Shown: positions 52,139 to 61,559, counted from the stretch's first letter. The stretch: 64,000 bases of DNA from Geojedonia sp051814705 (GCA_051814705.1 JBPWQW010000002.1:186001-250000); one strand, 5' to 3'. The notes: generated from the letters alone by a model not told the origin. A program made the numbers and translations.

Positions 52139-52693
52139 TCAGCTTTTGTTTTTCGCTATTTCAACTTTATAACTCAATTTGCCATCTACAACTCTTGCAG
52201 GCTGTGTGTAAGGGTGTATAACTGTTTTGCCTAAGTCCATAATATGCAAAACTTCCCAACCATTAACTTTCAAATAGTCGGAAACCATAGAGCGATGACA
52301 GCGCCACCACACAGCTTCAGAACACATATAAGCAGTTCGCTTTTGTAAAGCCAGCTGTTCCAATTCTAATATCCCTTCTTTAAAAATTTCGGTTTCCATA
52401 AAATCTGCATAGCCCCGGAATGCGGGATGTCGCCAGGAAGTGTTTTTTGAGTTGGGACTTACCTTTCTCCTACCACCAAGGTTTTTTATATGAATGTATT
52501 CAAAATTGTTTTGTGCTAAGGTAATTTCGAGCGATTCTTTATTGAATTGTGGAAACTTGCGTGAGCCAGGAAAGCTTCTAATGTCTGCTACGACTTCAAT
52601 TTGAAACGATTTTAGCAGTGCCATGAATACATCTAGAGGACGGGTAGAATGCCCTATGGTCCATATGTTTCTATTTATTTGAACGGTATTCAT
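52139..52693 (-). CDS. DUF488 domain protein
   Basis: A 184-residue protein with the DUF488 N-terminal pattern 'IWTIGHSTRPLDVFMALLKS' and 'VVADIRSFPGSRKFPQFNKE'. 'ICKNLGGRR'-type residues near 75 and a C-terminal 'AYMCSEAVWWRCHRSMVSDY' also match. In the family this Cys-His pair is conserved, but the biochemical role is unknown. It stands downstream of the glycosyltransferase gene by 13 bases on the same strand. Confidence 0.9.
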   Translation of the reverse strand: MNTVQINRNIWTIGHSTRPLDVFMALLKSFQIEVVADIRSFPGSRKFPQFNKESLEITLAQNNFEYIHIKNLGGRRKVSPNSKNTSWRHPAFRGYADFMETEIFKEGILELEQLALQKRTAYMCSEAVWWRCHRSMVSDYLKVNGWEVLHIMDLGKTVIHPYTQPARVVDGKLSYKVEIAKNKS

Positions 52694-52706
52694 ATATTTT
52701 AAAAGA

Positions 52707-53387
52707 TTATAAGCTCATACACATTGTATTAGTGATAGAATCTTGCGTTTCGTGGTGATAGATATAGCTGGGGATATCAGTTTCCATTATTTCGATTTGC
52801 GCCGCCTTAGCCCGATCAAATAAATCGGCATCTGTTCCTAAATGAATTTTGCTATAGCCATTTAATAAAGAAAAAATTTTCCTTTCAATAAAAAAAGTAC
52901 CACCTACGACACAGTCTTTGAGATGTGTTTTTTTGGAATTGTCAAATCTATCTGGCACATATTGATTTCCGATGACTCTGAAGCCACCATGTACAAATTT
53001 TATACTCGGATTTTCCAATAGCATGCGCTTTCTGGATTGAAGATGGTTGGGTGCATACTCATCATCTGAATCTAAAAAGGAGATAAATTTGCCATTCGAC
53101 ATGCGTATGCCTTCATTTTTTGACAGCGCTTCTCCACTATGCTCTTTTTTCAAATATCTTATATTCGGATATCTTTTTAGGTATGATAAAATCTGCGTGT
53201 CAGTAGCATCAGAACTTCCATCATCCACAATAATGGCTTCCCAATCTTCTTCCGTTTGTAACAGCAAGGAGTCAATCGCTCTTTTTAAAAGGTGAGCCCG
53301 GTTATAGGTTGCTATTATTATGGAAAAAAATGGAGAGTGTATGTCTAGTTTTCCATGGCTTATTTCTGTAGTTTTTTGATCTGTCAT
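52707..53387 (-). CDS. Family 2 glycosyltransferase
   Basis: A 226-residue GT-A-fold protein. It starts the domain at 'FSIIIATYNRAHLLKRAIDS' (about 21-40), has 'IIVDDGSSDATD' and the metal-binding 'FLDSDDEYAP' (about 104-113). It adds a sugar from a nucleotide donor to an unknown acceptor. There is no membrane segment. No polysaccharide locus surrounds it, so this may be a single transferase acting in a pathway encoded elsewhere. Confidence 0.9.
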   Translation of the reverse strand: MTDQKTTEISHGKLDIHSPFFSIIIATYNRAHLLKRAIDSLLLQTEEDWEAIIVDDGSSDATDTQILSYLKRYPNIRYLKKEHSGEALSKNEGIRMSNGKFISFLDSDDEYAPNHLQSRKRMLLENPSIKFVHGGFRVIGNQYVPDRFDNSKKTHLKDCVVGGTFFIERKIFSLLNGYSKIHLGTDADLFDRAKAAQIEIMETDIPSYIYHHETQDSITNTMCMSL

Positions 53388-53420
53388 TTTCTTATATGGC
53401 CTATATGCACCAAAGGGTTT

Positions 53421-53753
53421 TTATTGTTTTTCCATTTCGTCCATAGCAATAGTAGCATGAGCATAAGCTGCTCCAGCACGCATCTCAGAAGCTACCCATA
53501 TTGCTTCCATAATTTCTTCTTTATTTGCTCCTTTTCTCATCGCCTGCTTAGTATGTGACTTAATGCAATAGGGACATTGTGTTACATGTGCGACAGCAAC
53601 AGCAATTAATTGTTTTGTTTTTTCAGGAAGTGCACCCTCCTGAAATACAGTTTTACTAAAGTTACGCCATGCCTCAATATTCTTAGGCGCTAAAGCCGCT
53701 TTTTTATCGGCCAACTCTTTAGTTGTAATCGGAAATAGATTTTCGGTCTCCAT
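53421..53753 (-). CDS. Carboxymuconolactone decarboxylase family protein (CxxC)
   Basis: A 110-residue AhpD-like protein with 'VTQCPYCIKSHTKQAMRKGA' near residue 60, carrying the CxxC and the downstream His. The C-terminal 'AGAAYAHATIAMDEMEKQ' is typical of the short CMD group. It follows aconitase by 12 bases on the same strand and probably shares its transcript. A redox or detoxification role fits the Fe-S/NO-stress neighbours, though this is inferred. Confidence 0.9.
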   Translation of the reverse strand: METENLFPITTKELADKKAALAPKNIEAWRNFSKTVFQEGALPEKTKQLIAVAVAHVTQCPYCIKSHTKQAMRKGANKEEIMEAIWVASEMRAGAAYAHATIAMDEMEKQ

Positions 53754-53765
53754 AATATTTATGTT

Positions 53766-56555
53766 TTATTTTTTTTCTAAAAATTGTCTCAATACGTATT
53801 GAAGGATGCCTCCGTTGCGGTAGTATTCAATTTCTACAAGGGAATCTAATCGAGCGATAACTTGAAAAGACTTCACTTCTCCTTGTTCATTTTTGGTCGA
53901 AATCTGTATTTCTTTTAAAGGACTAATATCAGTCGCAATTCCCAATATTGAAAAAACTTCTTTACCTGTAATTCCTATACTTTCGGCTGTATCTCCATCT
54001 TTAAATTGCAGTGGCAAGACGCCTAATCCAACTAAGTTACTTCTGTGGATTCGCTCGTAACTTTCGGCTAGCACAGCTTTTATGCCTAATAGAAAGGTGC
54101 CTTTTGCAGCCCAATCTCGTGACGAGCCACTTCCGTATTCTTTTCCTGCCAAAACTAATAATGGGGTTTGCTCTTCCTTGTATTTTACAGAAGCATCATA
54201 AACCAGCATTTCTTTCCCCGTAGGCAAATGGCGAGTGTAGCCACCTTCTTTCTCTGCTAATTTATTTTTAATGCGCACATTAGCGAAGGTGCCACGAACC
54301 ATTACTTCATCATTTCCTCTACGCGACCCGTACGAATTGAAATTCTCTTTTTTAACACCTCGCTCCAATAAATATTTTCCCGAAGCCGATTCGGCACTAA
54401 ATGCCCCAGCAGGGGAGATATGGTCAGTTGTAACACTATCTCCTAGCACCAATAATGCTCTAGCGTTTTGGATGTCTTTTAGTGGTTCGGGATGTGCTGA
54501 AATATTGTGAAAGAATGGAATTTCTTTGATATAAGTTGAATCTTTATCCCATTCATACAATTTGCCGGTTGGAACTTTTAAGTTTCTCCAAATGTCATTC
54601 CCTTCAAAAATTTCTCCATAATTTTTTGCAAAATCATTGGGGGATAATACGCGGCTTAAGATTTCGTTGATTTCATCATCTGTGGGCCAAATATCTTTTA
54701 GATAAACGGGCTCTTGATTAGAATCGTAACTAATTGGCTCGTTGTTTAAATCAATATCCACGCGGCCGGCAATAGCAAAAGCTACTACAAGCATAGGTGA
54801 CATCAAAAAATTCATTTTTACTTGCGGATGAATTCTGGCTTCAAAATTTCGATTGCCCGAAAGTACCGAAGTTACAATCAAATTATATTCGTCTACGGCC
54901 TTAGCAATCTTTGGAGAAAGTGGGCCTGAATTTCCAATACACGATGTGCAGCCGTAACCTACCAGATGGAATTGTAAAGCTTCTAAATCCTTCATTAAAT
55001 CAGCTTTTTCCAAATAATCTGTAACCACTTTAGATCCGGGGGCTAGCGAAGTTTTTACCCAAGGTTTTACATCAATTCCGTGTTCTCTGGCTTTTCGGGC
55101 TACCAATCCAGCTCCGATCATTACAAAAGGGTTGGATGTATTTGTGCAGGATGTGATGGCAGCTATCGCCACGGCACCGTCAGAAACCATGAATTTTTCT
55201 TGGCCTTGAGTTATCCAAACGGTTTGCAAGCCATTTTTTTCTTTTGCTTCTAGTTCTGCAAGTAGTGGTTTTGATCCAGCGCTTGGAATGGGTAAATCGC
55301 CACCTTCATTATCAAACCGTGTAATGGATTTTTCAATTTCACGATCTTCTTGCGAGATGTATTTTCTGTCGAAAGATTTGTCCAATAGATCTATGAACTT
55401 GTTTTTAAAGTCCTTTAAAAGAATTTTATCCTGAGGTCGTTTAGGACCAGCCACGGTGGGTTGAATTGTGGAAAGGTCTAATTCTAACACATTGGTGTAG
55501 GTTATTTTACCTTCATGTTCACGCCAAAGCATGTTGGTTTTGCAGTATGTTTCTACCAACGAGATTTGTGATTCGCAGCGGTTGCTTTTTCGCATATACT
55601 CCAAAGTTTTATCATCAATAGGGAAGTAGGTAATTGTACTGCCGAATTCAGGAGACATATTTCCAATGGTTGCGCGATCTGGAACAGAAAGGTTGGATAC
55701 ACCTGGTCCAAAAACTTCTACAAACTTTCCTACTACGCCAAACTTTCTAAGTAGATTGGCAATAGTTAACACCAAATCTGTTGCTGTTGAGCCTAATGGA
55801 AGACTGCCCGTAAGTCTTAAGCCGATCACTTCTGGCATAATAAAATAGAGCGGCTGACCAAGAATGGCTGCTTCAGCTTCGATACCACCAACACCCCAAG
55901 CGACCACACCAATACCGTTGACCATTGGCGTGTGACTGTCCGTTCCAACCAAAGTGTCTGGAAAAACTTCTCCGTTTCTTTCGATAACTCCTTTTGAGAG
56001 GTACTCCAGATTTATTTGGTGACAAATACCCATTCCAGGAGGGACAACACTAAAATTATCAAAAGAATTTTGTGCCCATTTTAGAAATTGGTAGCGCTCT
56101 TTGTTGCGTTTGTATTCTTCATCCATATTGCGTCCAAAGGACGATCCCGTTCCAAAATAATCTACTTGTACCGAGTGGTCTATGATCAGATCAACAGGAA
56201 TCAAGGGATTAATCGTATTAGGGTCTTTTCCTTTTTTTGCGACTTCAGAGCGAAGTGCTGCAATATCTACAACAGCTGGAACTCCGGTAAAATCTTGCAT
56301 TAAAACACGGGCCGGCTTAAATGGAATATCCTTATCAGAGCCTTTTGGCTTCCAATGCAAAAGGGTCTCAATGTTTTCTTTGGTTACTGCAAAATCATCA
56401 TAATTACGCAAGGTATTCTCTAATAAAATCCTGATAGAGAAAGGTAATTTCTCAATATTGTAACCTTGGCTTTGCAATTCAGCAAGGCTGTAATAGGTAT
56501 AGTCGCCCTCTTTGGTTTTTAGGGTCTTTTTAATGTTTAAAATATCTTTTTCCAT
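53766..56555 (-). CDS. acnA: Aconitate hydratase A
   Basis: A 929-residue 4Fe-4S enzyme isomerising citrate and isocitrate. I start at 56555 ('MEKDILNIKKTLK'), not the longer in-frame 56591. The cluster Cys ligands are in 'AAITSCTNTSNPFVMIGAG' and 'GYGCTSCIGNSG' (about residues 435 and 500-510). 'GTDSHTPMVNGIGVVAWGVG' and the C-terminal swivel domain with 'YGSGSSRDWAAKG' complete it. The length and motifs are those of the AcnA/IRP type. It lies downstream of the CopD-like gene within an Fe-S and NO-stress neighbourhood; aconitase clusters are classical NO targets. Confidence 0.95.
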   Translation of the reverse strand: MEKDILNIKKTLKTKEGDYTYYSLAELQSQGYNIEKLPFSIRILLENTLRNYDDFAVTKENIETLLHWKPKGSDKDIPFKPARVLMQDFTGVPAVVDIAALRSEVAKKGKDPNTINPLIPVDLIIDHSVQVDYFGTGSSFGRNMDEEYKRNKERYQFLKWAQNSFDNFSVVPPGMGICHQINLEYLSKGVIERNGEVFPDTLVGTDSHTPMVNGIGVVAWGVGGIEAEAAILGQPLYFIMPEVIGLRLTGSLPLGSTATDLVLTIANLLRKFGVVGKFVEVFGPGVSNLSVPDRATIGNMSPEFGSTITYFPIDDKTLEYMRKSNRCESQISLVETYCKTNMLWREHEGKITYTNVLELDLSTIQPTVAGPKRPQDKILLKDFKNKFIDLLDKSFDRKYISQEDREIEKSITRFDNEGGDLPIPSAGSKPLLAELEAKEKNGLQTVWITQGQEKFMVSDGAVAIAAITSCTNTSNPFVMIGAGLVARKAREHGIDVKPWVKTSLAPGSKVVTDYLEKADLMKDLEALQFHLVGYGCTSCIGNSGPLSPKIAKAVDEYNLIVTSVLSGNRNFEARIHPQVKMNFLMSPMLVVAFAIAGRVDIDLNNEPISYDSNQEPVYLKDIWPTDDEINEILSRVLSPNDFAKNYGEIFEGNDIWRNLKVPTGKLYEWDKDSTYIKEIPFFHNISAHPEPLKDIQNARALLVLGDSVTTDHISPAGAFSAESASGKYLLERGVKKENFNSYGSRRGNDEVMVRGTFANVRIKNKLAEKEGGYTRHLPTGKEMLVYDASVKYKEEQTPLLVLAGKEYGSGSSRDWAAKGTFLLGIKAVLAESYERIHRSNLVGLGVLPLQFKDGDTAESIGITGKEVFSILGIATDISPLKEIQISTKNEQGEVKSFQVIARLDSLVEIEYYRNGGILQYVLRQFLEKK

Positions 56556-56591
56556 AATATTATTTTTTACTTGTGATGTATATAAAACCAA

Positions 56592-57080
56592 TTACCATCC
56601 GCGAACTAATACCACCCCTAAAAAAACGGCTACCAATGCAAGGATAAAATTTATTCTCCCCAGCAAACGGGAAAGGGTTCTCAACTTAATGGTTTTAGGA
56701 TCATCAGGATGGGTTTTCCATATTTTAATAGCGCGGGTACCAATATAAAAATCGTGTATCAAACTAATTGATAGGATGCTTATAAATATGATGATTTTCA
56801 GTCCAGTGATAATGCCAAAAGTAAAACTGGTAAAATATTCCATGGTCCATTGCACTCCTCTGTATTCTAGCTGTATAACACCCGTGATTAACAACACTAT
56901 GAGTGCTATGGTTCCGACGACCCTGAATTTTAAGGATACCGCCGAAATTAAACTCACTTTATCCGGATGTTTTTTGATGCCAGGTATAAAAGCAAGTATT
57001 AGAAATAACATACCGCCCAGCCACAAGCAAGCTGCAACAATATGGAAAAAAACCGAAACAATATATACACCGTGACTCAT
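56592..57080 (-). CDS. CopD-like integral membrane protein
   Basis: A 162-residue protein with four hydrophobic segments. 'SVFFHIVAACLWLGGMLFLI' near the N-terminus and 'VTGVIQ'-type residues resemble the CopD copper-resistance membrane domain, which often carries conserved His for haem or metal. The family is broad, and a precise role cannot be assigned. It lies 56 bases after the DUF59 gene and 36 before acnA on the same strand, so it is plausibly part of the same operon. Confidence 0.7.
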   Translation of the reverse strand: MSHGVYIVSVFFHIVAACLWLGGMLFLILAFIPGIKKHPDKVSLISAVSLKFRVVGTIALIVLLITGVIQLEYRGVQWTMEYFTSFTFGIITGLKIIIFISILSISLIHDFYIGTRAIKIWKTHPDDPKTIKLRTLSRLLGRINFILALVAVFLGVVLVRGW

Positions 57081-57136
57081 CTGTAATTTATGTGTTATTA
57101 ATATTTATTTTTGAATGACTAATTATATTCGCTTGA

Positions 57137-57460
57137 TTAACGATTTAAAAATCTATTGCCTTCTTCAGAAATCATATTGACATCCCATGGCGGATTAAAA
57201 ATAAGATTGATGTTAATTTTATATTCAGGAAACGATTGTTGCATGGACTGCGTTGTAGAATCTATAATGGATTCACCCATTGGACAGAATCGAGTGGTCA
57301 GGGTCATGGTGACCATAATGTCCTTTTTTTCCTCATTAAAATCTATTTGATAGATCAGTCCTAAATCCACAATATTCAAGCCAATTTCGGGGTCAATCAC
57401 ATGATATAACCCAGCCAAAGCGGCAGTGATTTTAATATCTTTATTTGTTTTTACGTTCAT
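57137..57460 (-). CDS. DUF59 (MIP18/SufT-like) Fe-S assembly factor
   Basis: A 107-residue single-domain protein with the family pattern 'DPEIGLNIVDLGLIYQIDF' (about 23-41) and the conserved Cys in 'TTRFCPMGESI' (about 66). DUF59/MIP18 proteins help deliver Fe-S clusters. Its ATG overlaps the stop of the upstream haem-copper-oxidase-like gene by four bases. Placed among NO-related genes, it may repair clusters damaged by nitrosative stress, an inference from context. Confidence 0.9.
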   Translation of the reverse strand: MNVKTNKDIKITAALAGLYHVIDPEIGLNIVDLGLIYQIDFNEEKKDIMVTMTLTTRFCPMGESIIDSTTQSMQQSFPEYKININLIFNPPWDVNMISEEGNRFLNR

Positions 57461-58740
57461 TTTAATTTTGCTTTATGAAATACAATTTTAAACACATTTA
57501 AGTTATATAATACAGCCGTAATAAGCAGCAAAATGGCGCCCACATTTAGCATCAGTAGATTTGAAGTAACGATCCCAAAACCAAAAATCACAAACCCAAT
57601 AAGATAAGCGGCTATTGTAGCTTTAAAAACAGGCGTGCTAAAAAGCTCTTTAGGATTCGGGGTTTTGCCCAGGCCCGCGATATTGTGGTATACTTTATTC
57701 CAAATAATGAAGGGAAGCGTTTTAAAGGTCATTCCTAAAATAATAGCCGTTATCCAACCAAAAAATATGGTAAATCCGTATAGCAATACAAATTCTACGT
57801 TGCCAATTGGGGCAAATACTGCAATAATACCCACCAAAATAAGTATGGGAATGACCATAAAAGCAACGGAGATCATAGAGATGCCCACCTGCCCATCTAC
57901 TTTTTTTCGAATACGTTTAATATAAGATTGACGTATATAAAACCCAAACAGTATGATACCTGTACCGATATGTAGTATTGGAATACAGTATAGCCCTGAT
58001 TTAAACGATAACAGAAAAATAGGAATAAAGCTCAACAATCCGATGGTTATCAGCGCATACACAAACCAAAGCAGTTTTTTGTTTTCATATTTAGAAATAA
58101 GGAACATAGGTATCAACCTTGATCCCACACCTATAATCATAAACAAAAACCAGCCGATGATACCCATATGGGCATGAAAAGAGAGGTAATATATTGAATC
58201 TTGCGACAGAATCGTATGCGAAAAATTATAAATCAATAATAGTCCTAATACAGTAGTAAATAGTAGCCAAAAGGCAGCCGTTAAAGCAAAGGTAGCATGT
58301 ACATTTTCTTTTTTACTTTTTGATATACTGATAATGAGGTTGGTTATAAAACAGACAACCGAAAGGTTGATAAGAATTCCGCCGGATTGTGCCACAATGC
58401 CCATATCGAACTTATAAAAAGCAAAAATTAATAAGGGAATACCAATAGCAGCAAAATAGAACGATAGATAGGCCAACAGATTACTGTGTAATTTACCTTC
58501 AATCAGTACCGGAAACAACTGATGACTTGCCCCTAAAATAATCATGGTGCCCCATCCCAAGGCCATGACATGTGTAATAGCCAAGGTAGGTGGGTTAAAA
58601 TGAGGCAAAGTGAATGCAACCGTATGTTGCATGATCAAAATAGTCGCCAATAAAAAAGACAAAGCAGCATAAACATAAAAAGGAACCACCACTTTGTATG
58701 ACGTGTTTTTAATAGGGCTATCGCTACCGGCTATAAACAT
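57457..58740 (-). CDS. Haem-copper-oxidase subunit I-like membrane protein
   Basis: A 427-residue protein with twelve membrane segments. Conserved His are visible in 'THVMALGWGTMIILGASHQL' and 'SFHAHMGIIGWF', the pattern of the haem-copper oxidase subunit I fold, but the set of His expected for a full oxygen- or NO-reducing centre is not clear to me. Bacteroidota often carry this protein beside DUF2249 and NO-reductase genes, annotated as oxidase-like or NnrS-like. An electron-transfer, NO-binding or haem-handling role is plausible. It starts one base after the DUF1858/DUF2249 gene and overlaps the DUF59 gene. Confidence 0.75.
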   Translation of the reverse strand: MFIAGSDSPIKNTSYKVVVPFYVYAALSFLLATILIMQHTVAFTLPHFNPPTLAITHVMALGWGTMIILGASHQLFPVLIEGKLHSNLLAYLSFYFAAIGIPLLIFAFYKFDMGIVAQSGGILINLSVVCFITNLIISISKSKKENVHATFALTAAFWLLFTTVLGLLLIYNFSHTILSQDSIYYLSFHAHMGIIGWFLFMIIGVGSRLIPMFLISKYENKKLLWFVYALITIGLLSFIPIFLLSFKSGLYCIPILHIGTGIILFGFYIRQSYIKRIRKKVDGQVGISMISVAFMVIPILILVGIIAVFAPIGNVEFVLLYGFTIFFGWITAIILGMTFKTLPFIIWNKVYHNIAGLGKTPNPKELFSTPVFKATIAAYLIGFVIFGFGIVTSNLLMLNVGAILLLITAVLYNLNVFKIVFHKAKLK

Positions 58741-58741
58741 A

Positions 58742-59551
58742 TTAATTTCTATAAATTAGGAGATGAACATTTCCGTCACCTATTTCTTTAATGCGATACT
58801 CAAATTTTTTATCTGCCAATTCGGGTAGCAAAAAAACAGGTATGCGTTTATGATGGACATGCAAGGCTTTATCCACTGGTAATTTATCAAGTTCAGTTAA
58901 AATGGTGAGCATAGGTTGAGGCATTTCCAATTCCCGTACATCTACCGTAACTAATTGATCCTTAAACCTATTCATCACGTCATCCCATCCATTACTTGCA
59001 CTTGCATCGGGTTTTACAGGGATGTCATTCGTCTCGGTTTGCTTATAAAAATAAGTTTCTACCAAGTCTTCACCAATAACATCTGAATAGACGGTAAATC
59101 CCTGTTTTTCCAGCATTTTAATCAATGGAACGGGTTCGAACGTGTTTATAATTTTTAAGGCTTGTCCGGCTTGTATTGTTTTAATTTTATCTAAAATTAA
59201 AGTTAGCGGGTCATGGCCCGATGCCAGTAATTCACGAACATCAAAATCAATAATTTGCTCCTTTTTAAGCGTTGTGATAAACGCGGGTAATTCCTTTGGT
59301 TTTTCATCTTCCGGTAAAGTGGTCCCATCAATTTCAAAGCCCAAGGGTTTGAGTTTTTTAAAGAATTCATTCACGTCGCATCCAGCCATTTTTGATGCCA
59401 TGGCTAGGCTTGTACGACCTAAAAGCACTTTTCTAAGCAGCGGATTTCTATATTTCTCAAACTTTGAATGGAGGCTGATAATCGCCTCCAGTGCATCCGG
59501 ATGTTCTTTTATAATTTGCGCGATTTTACTATCGCCGTTAATGGGTTTCAT
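58742..59551 (-). CDS. DUF1858-DUF2249-DUF2249 protein
   Basis: A 269-residue soluble protein. Residues about 5-70 resemble DUF1858 ('KIAQIIKEHPDALEAIISLH', 'LGRTSLAMASKMAGCDV'). Two DUF2249-type domains follow: about 90-173 ('DVRELLASGHDPLTLILDKI') and about 199-269 ('VDVRELEMPQPMLTILTELD'). The family is often found with NO and denitrification genes, though the activity is undefined. It leads the minus-strand unit ending in the DUF59 gene, and a divergent single-domain DUF2249 gene lies 150 bases upstream. Confidence 0.88.
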   Translation of the reverse strand: MKPINGDSKIAQIIKEHPDALEAIISLHSKFEKYRNPLLRKVLLGRTSLAMASKMAGCDVNEFFKKLKPLGFEIDGTTLPEDEKPKELPAFITTLKKEQIIDFDVRELLASGHDPLTLILDKIKTIQAGQALKIINTFEPVPLIKMLEKQGFTVYSDVIGEDLVETYFYKQTETNDIPVKPDASASNGWDDVMNRFKDQLVTVDVRELEMPQPMLTILTELDKLPVDKALHVHHKRIPVFLLPELADKKFEYRIKEIGDGNVHLLIYRN

Positions 59552-59701
59552 ATGTTGATATTTAATGTTTTTTATAAGTCATTTGTAATTCGCAAATCAT
59601 CATAAGAGCTTCCTAGCAATTTTCAGTCATGCTCATTTCAAAATGTTTTTCTAATTGAATTGCCTTAGAAAACAAAACATTATAAATGAATGGCGAATTG
59701 A

Positions 59702-59941
59702 CTATTTGTTTTTAGTAATTTTTATTTTCCACCATTGTGGACCTTGTTCTAGATACTCCCATGTAAAAACTTCCCCTTTTAATTGAACAAGTTGATAGTA
59801 AAGCGGCTTTGGGTCATGGTCGTTATGTAAGATAAAATGCTCTCCTGGTTTTAGCGCGTCATAACGGGCAAAGATGGTGGCATGTTTTACTCTTGGTTCT
59901 AGTAAAGTTGCATCTAGAATATTTGTGTTTGAATGTTCCAT
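59702..59941 (-). CDS. Single-domain DUF2249 protein
   Basis: A 79-residue protein consisting of one DUF2249 domain with the full motif: 'LEPRVKHATIFARYDALKPG', 'NDHDPKPLYYQL' and 'WEYLEQGPQWWKIKI'. The HDP and WEYLxxGP pieces are the family's conserved face. It sits between the DUF1858/DUF2249 gene and a 39-codon ORF, on the same strand. It is the simplest of three DUF2249 proteins in six kilobases. Confidence 0.92.
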   Translation of the reverse strand: MEHSNTNILDATLLEPRVKHATIFARYDALKPGEHFILHNDHDPKPLYYQLVQLKGEVFTWEYLEQGPQWWKIKITKNK

Positions 59942-60012
59942 TTTTATTTGATTTTAAGTATTATAAATTTTATTTCAGAATCAATTTCCATATTCATATG
60001 AACTTGGAAATC

Positions 60013-60132
60013 TTATTTTATTTTTAAAATATGTTGTGCTTTGCAGGGATTATTAGATTCGTTTACTCTAATAAACTTAAATGGAGTCTCGGTTTGAGAA
60101 ACAATCATTTTGGGCTTTGTCTGCATTTTCAT
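60013..60132 (-). CDS. Small 39-residue ORF upstream of DUF2249
   Basis: A minus-strand frame of 39 residues starting MKMQTKPKMIVSQTETPFKF and ending in 'AQHILKIK', with one Cys ('NNPCKAQH'). It lies five bases after the Rrf2 gene and 71 bases before the single-domain DUF2249 gene, all on one strand. Its position in a tight operon and its ordinary codon choice support a real small protein. I recognise no family; it could be noise. Confidence 0.45.
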   Translation of the reverse strand: MKMQTKPKMIVSQTETPFKFIRVNESNNPCKAQHILKIK

Positions 60133-60136
60133 GTTG

Positions 60137-60571
60137 TTAGCGTTTTAAAAAAGTTATCCCATTATTAATATCGTTCGATAAGTCTAATAACGAAGTCGTT
60201 TCCAACATTTGTTTCAAATCACTTCGTATAAGTTTGAATTTATGATGAATGGGGCAGGGCTTTTCTTCATTACATTTAAGAAATCCCAAACCGCAGCCCT
60301 TGTAAATAGAATCGCCGTCTATGACAGAAACGATTTCACTCAGTTTAATTTGATCTGCTTTATTCTTATTAATTTCAAAACCACCCGCAGCGCCTCTTAC
60401 TGAATTTACAATATGGCTTTTGGTGAGTAGCTGTAAGACCTTCGCAGTAAAAGCGATTGGAGAATTAATTTCTTCGGCAATTTCATGTAGACTTACTCTG
60501 CGTTCTTGATGGGATTTTACAGCTATAAATACCGCAGCCTTTATTGCGTATTCACATGCTTTTGAAAACAT
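60137..60571 (-). CDS. Rrf2 family Fe-S transcriptional regulator (NsrR/IscR-like)
   Basis: A 144-residue winged-helix regulator. 'MFSKACEYAIKAAVFIAVKS' opens the fold, and 'SPIAFTAKVLQLLTKSHIVN' with 'SVRGAAGGFEI' is the recognition helix and wing. Three Cys, C93, C100 and C106, have the spacing of the cluster ligands in NsrR/IscR-type proteins (C-x6-C-x5-C, close to their C-x5-C-x5/7-C). An Fe-S cluster sensing NO or cluster status is expected. It carries its own 16-bp operator upstream, shared with the lipoate ligase gene. The DUF2249/hemerythrin neighbours favour NO sensing. Confidence 0.85.
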   Translation of the reverse strand: MFSKACEYAIKAAVFIAVKSHQERRVSLHEIAEEINSPIAFTAKVLQLLTKSHIVNSVRGAAGGFEINKNKADQIKLSEIVSVIDGDSIYKGCGLGFLKCNEEKPCPIHHKFKLIRSDLKQMLETTSLLDLSNDINNGITFLKR

Positions 60572-60614
60572 ATTTTTTTAAATTATGATACAAAAATAGA
60601 CAAATTAATTAATA

Positions 60615-60630
60615 TAGGATAAATTTGTCC
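60615..60630 (-). promoter_or_regulatory. Rrf2-type operator upstream of the Rrf2 gene
   Basis: TAGGATAAATTTGTCC on the plus strand, equal in length to TAGGACATAATTGTCC at 62262-62277 and sharing 12 of 16 bases, including both half-site ends. On the minus strand it lies just upstream of a TATTTTTG -7 box (60591-60598), overlapping the expected -33 region. This fits repression. It also lies 163 bases before the divergent DUF2249 gene. Confidence 0.65.
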
Positions 60631-60792
60631 GAATTAATTTTCGTTATGTAAATGAAACCATTTACCTTTGCTGAAACTTTTTTCTTATAATAACAGAACA
60701 TTCTTTTCAGTTGAAATCAGACCAAGTCTTAGTTTTAAAAAAAGGGAGTAATGCTAAAAAAAAGAAATGAATGAATGAATACTTTAAATTAA

Positions 60793-61551
60793 ATGACTAT
60801 GGATATTAAAATACAAACAGAAGAATTGGATATGCGCTTGCTTATTCCTATTGAAAGACATAAAAAATTAATACAAATCTTTAAGGAATTGCCAGTAGAT
60901 GAAAGTTTTATCTTCATCAATGATCATGATCCTATCCCTCTCTATTACGAGTTTCGCTCAATTTATGGAGATGTGGTTGGATGGGACTATCTCCATCGTG
61001 GTGGAAGAGAGTGGAAGGTGAAAGTTACCCGCATCGAGGCTTCACAGGGTAGAGAATTTACGGATATCTCGACCTTACTTGACCTTCGTAAAGCAGATGA
61101 AAAAGATTGGAAACAGATTGTATTTCACCGTTATGGTATGATGGAGCAAGGCGATACCATGGAAATTATTGCTGCGGAAGACCCAAAAGAAATTCACGGA
61201 ATTTTTGTGCATAAATTTGAAGGGAAACATTCCTGGATCTATAAAAAGCAAGAACCCAATGAATATGTTGTTCATATCACCAAAAAAGTTAAAAGTGGTT
61301 TAGGAGATGATGGTTTTTCAGTGGTGAACGAATTTGACTTGCGACCTTTCCCACCAACAGAACGACATGAAATGTTTTACAAAGCCTTTGCCGATACAAA
61401 ACCGGGCGAAGCTTTTGAATTTATCAACGACCATGATCCCAAACCTCTTTATTATCAAATGGAGGCAGAAAGCAAAGACCCTTTTAAATGGGAATATATT
61501 GAAAAAGGTCCTGAAGAATGGAAAGTGAGAGTCATCAAAATAAAAGAATAA
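60793..61551 (+). CDS. Triple DUF2249 domain protein
   Basis: A 252-residue protein made of three DUF2249 units. Units one (about 12-83) and three (about 178-252) are canonical: 'FINDHDPIPLYYEFRS' and 'FINDHDPKPLYYQM', with 'WDYLHRGGREWKVKV' and 'WEYIEKGPEEWKVRV'. Unit two (about 92-168) keeps the fold but has lost the HDP motif ('AAEDPKEIHGIFV'). It is divergent from the Rrf2 regulator gene, so their promoters could share the operator. A strong terminator follows. Function is unknown; NO stress is suggested by context. Confidence 0.9.
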   Translation: MTMDIKIQTEELDMRLLIPIERHKKLIQIFKELPVDESFIFINDHDPIPLYYEFRSIYGDVVGWDYLHRGGREWKVKVTRIEASQGREFTDISTLLDLRKADEKDWKQIVFHRYGMMEQGDTMEIIAAEDPKEIHGIFVHKFEGKHSWIYKKQEPNEYVVHITKKVKSGLGDDGFSVVNEFDLRPFPPTERHEMFYKAFADTKPGEAFEFINDHDPKPLYYQMEAESKDPFKWEYIEKGPEEWKVRVIKIKE

Positions 61552-61559
61552 TCTTTATT

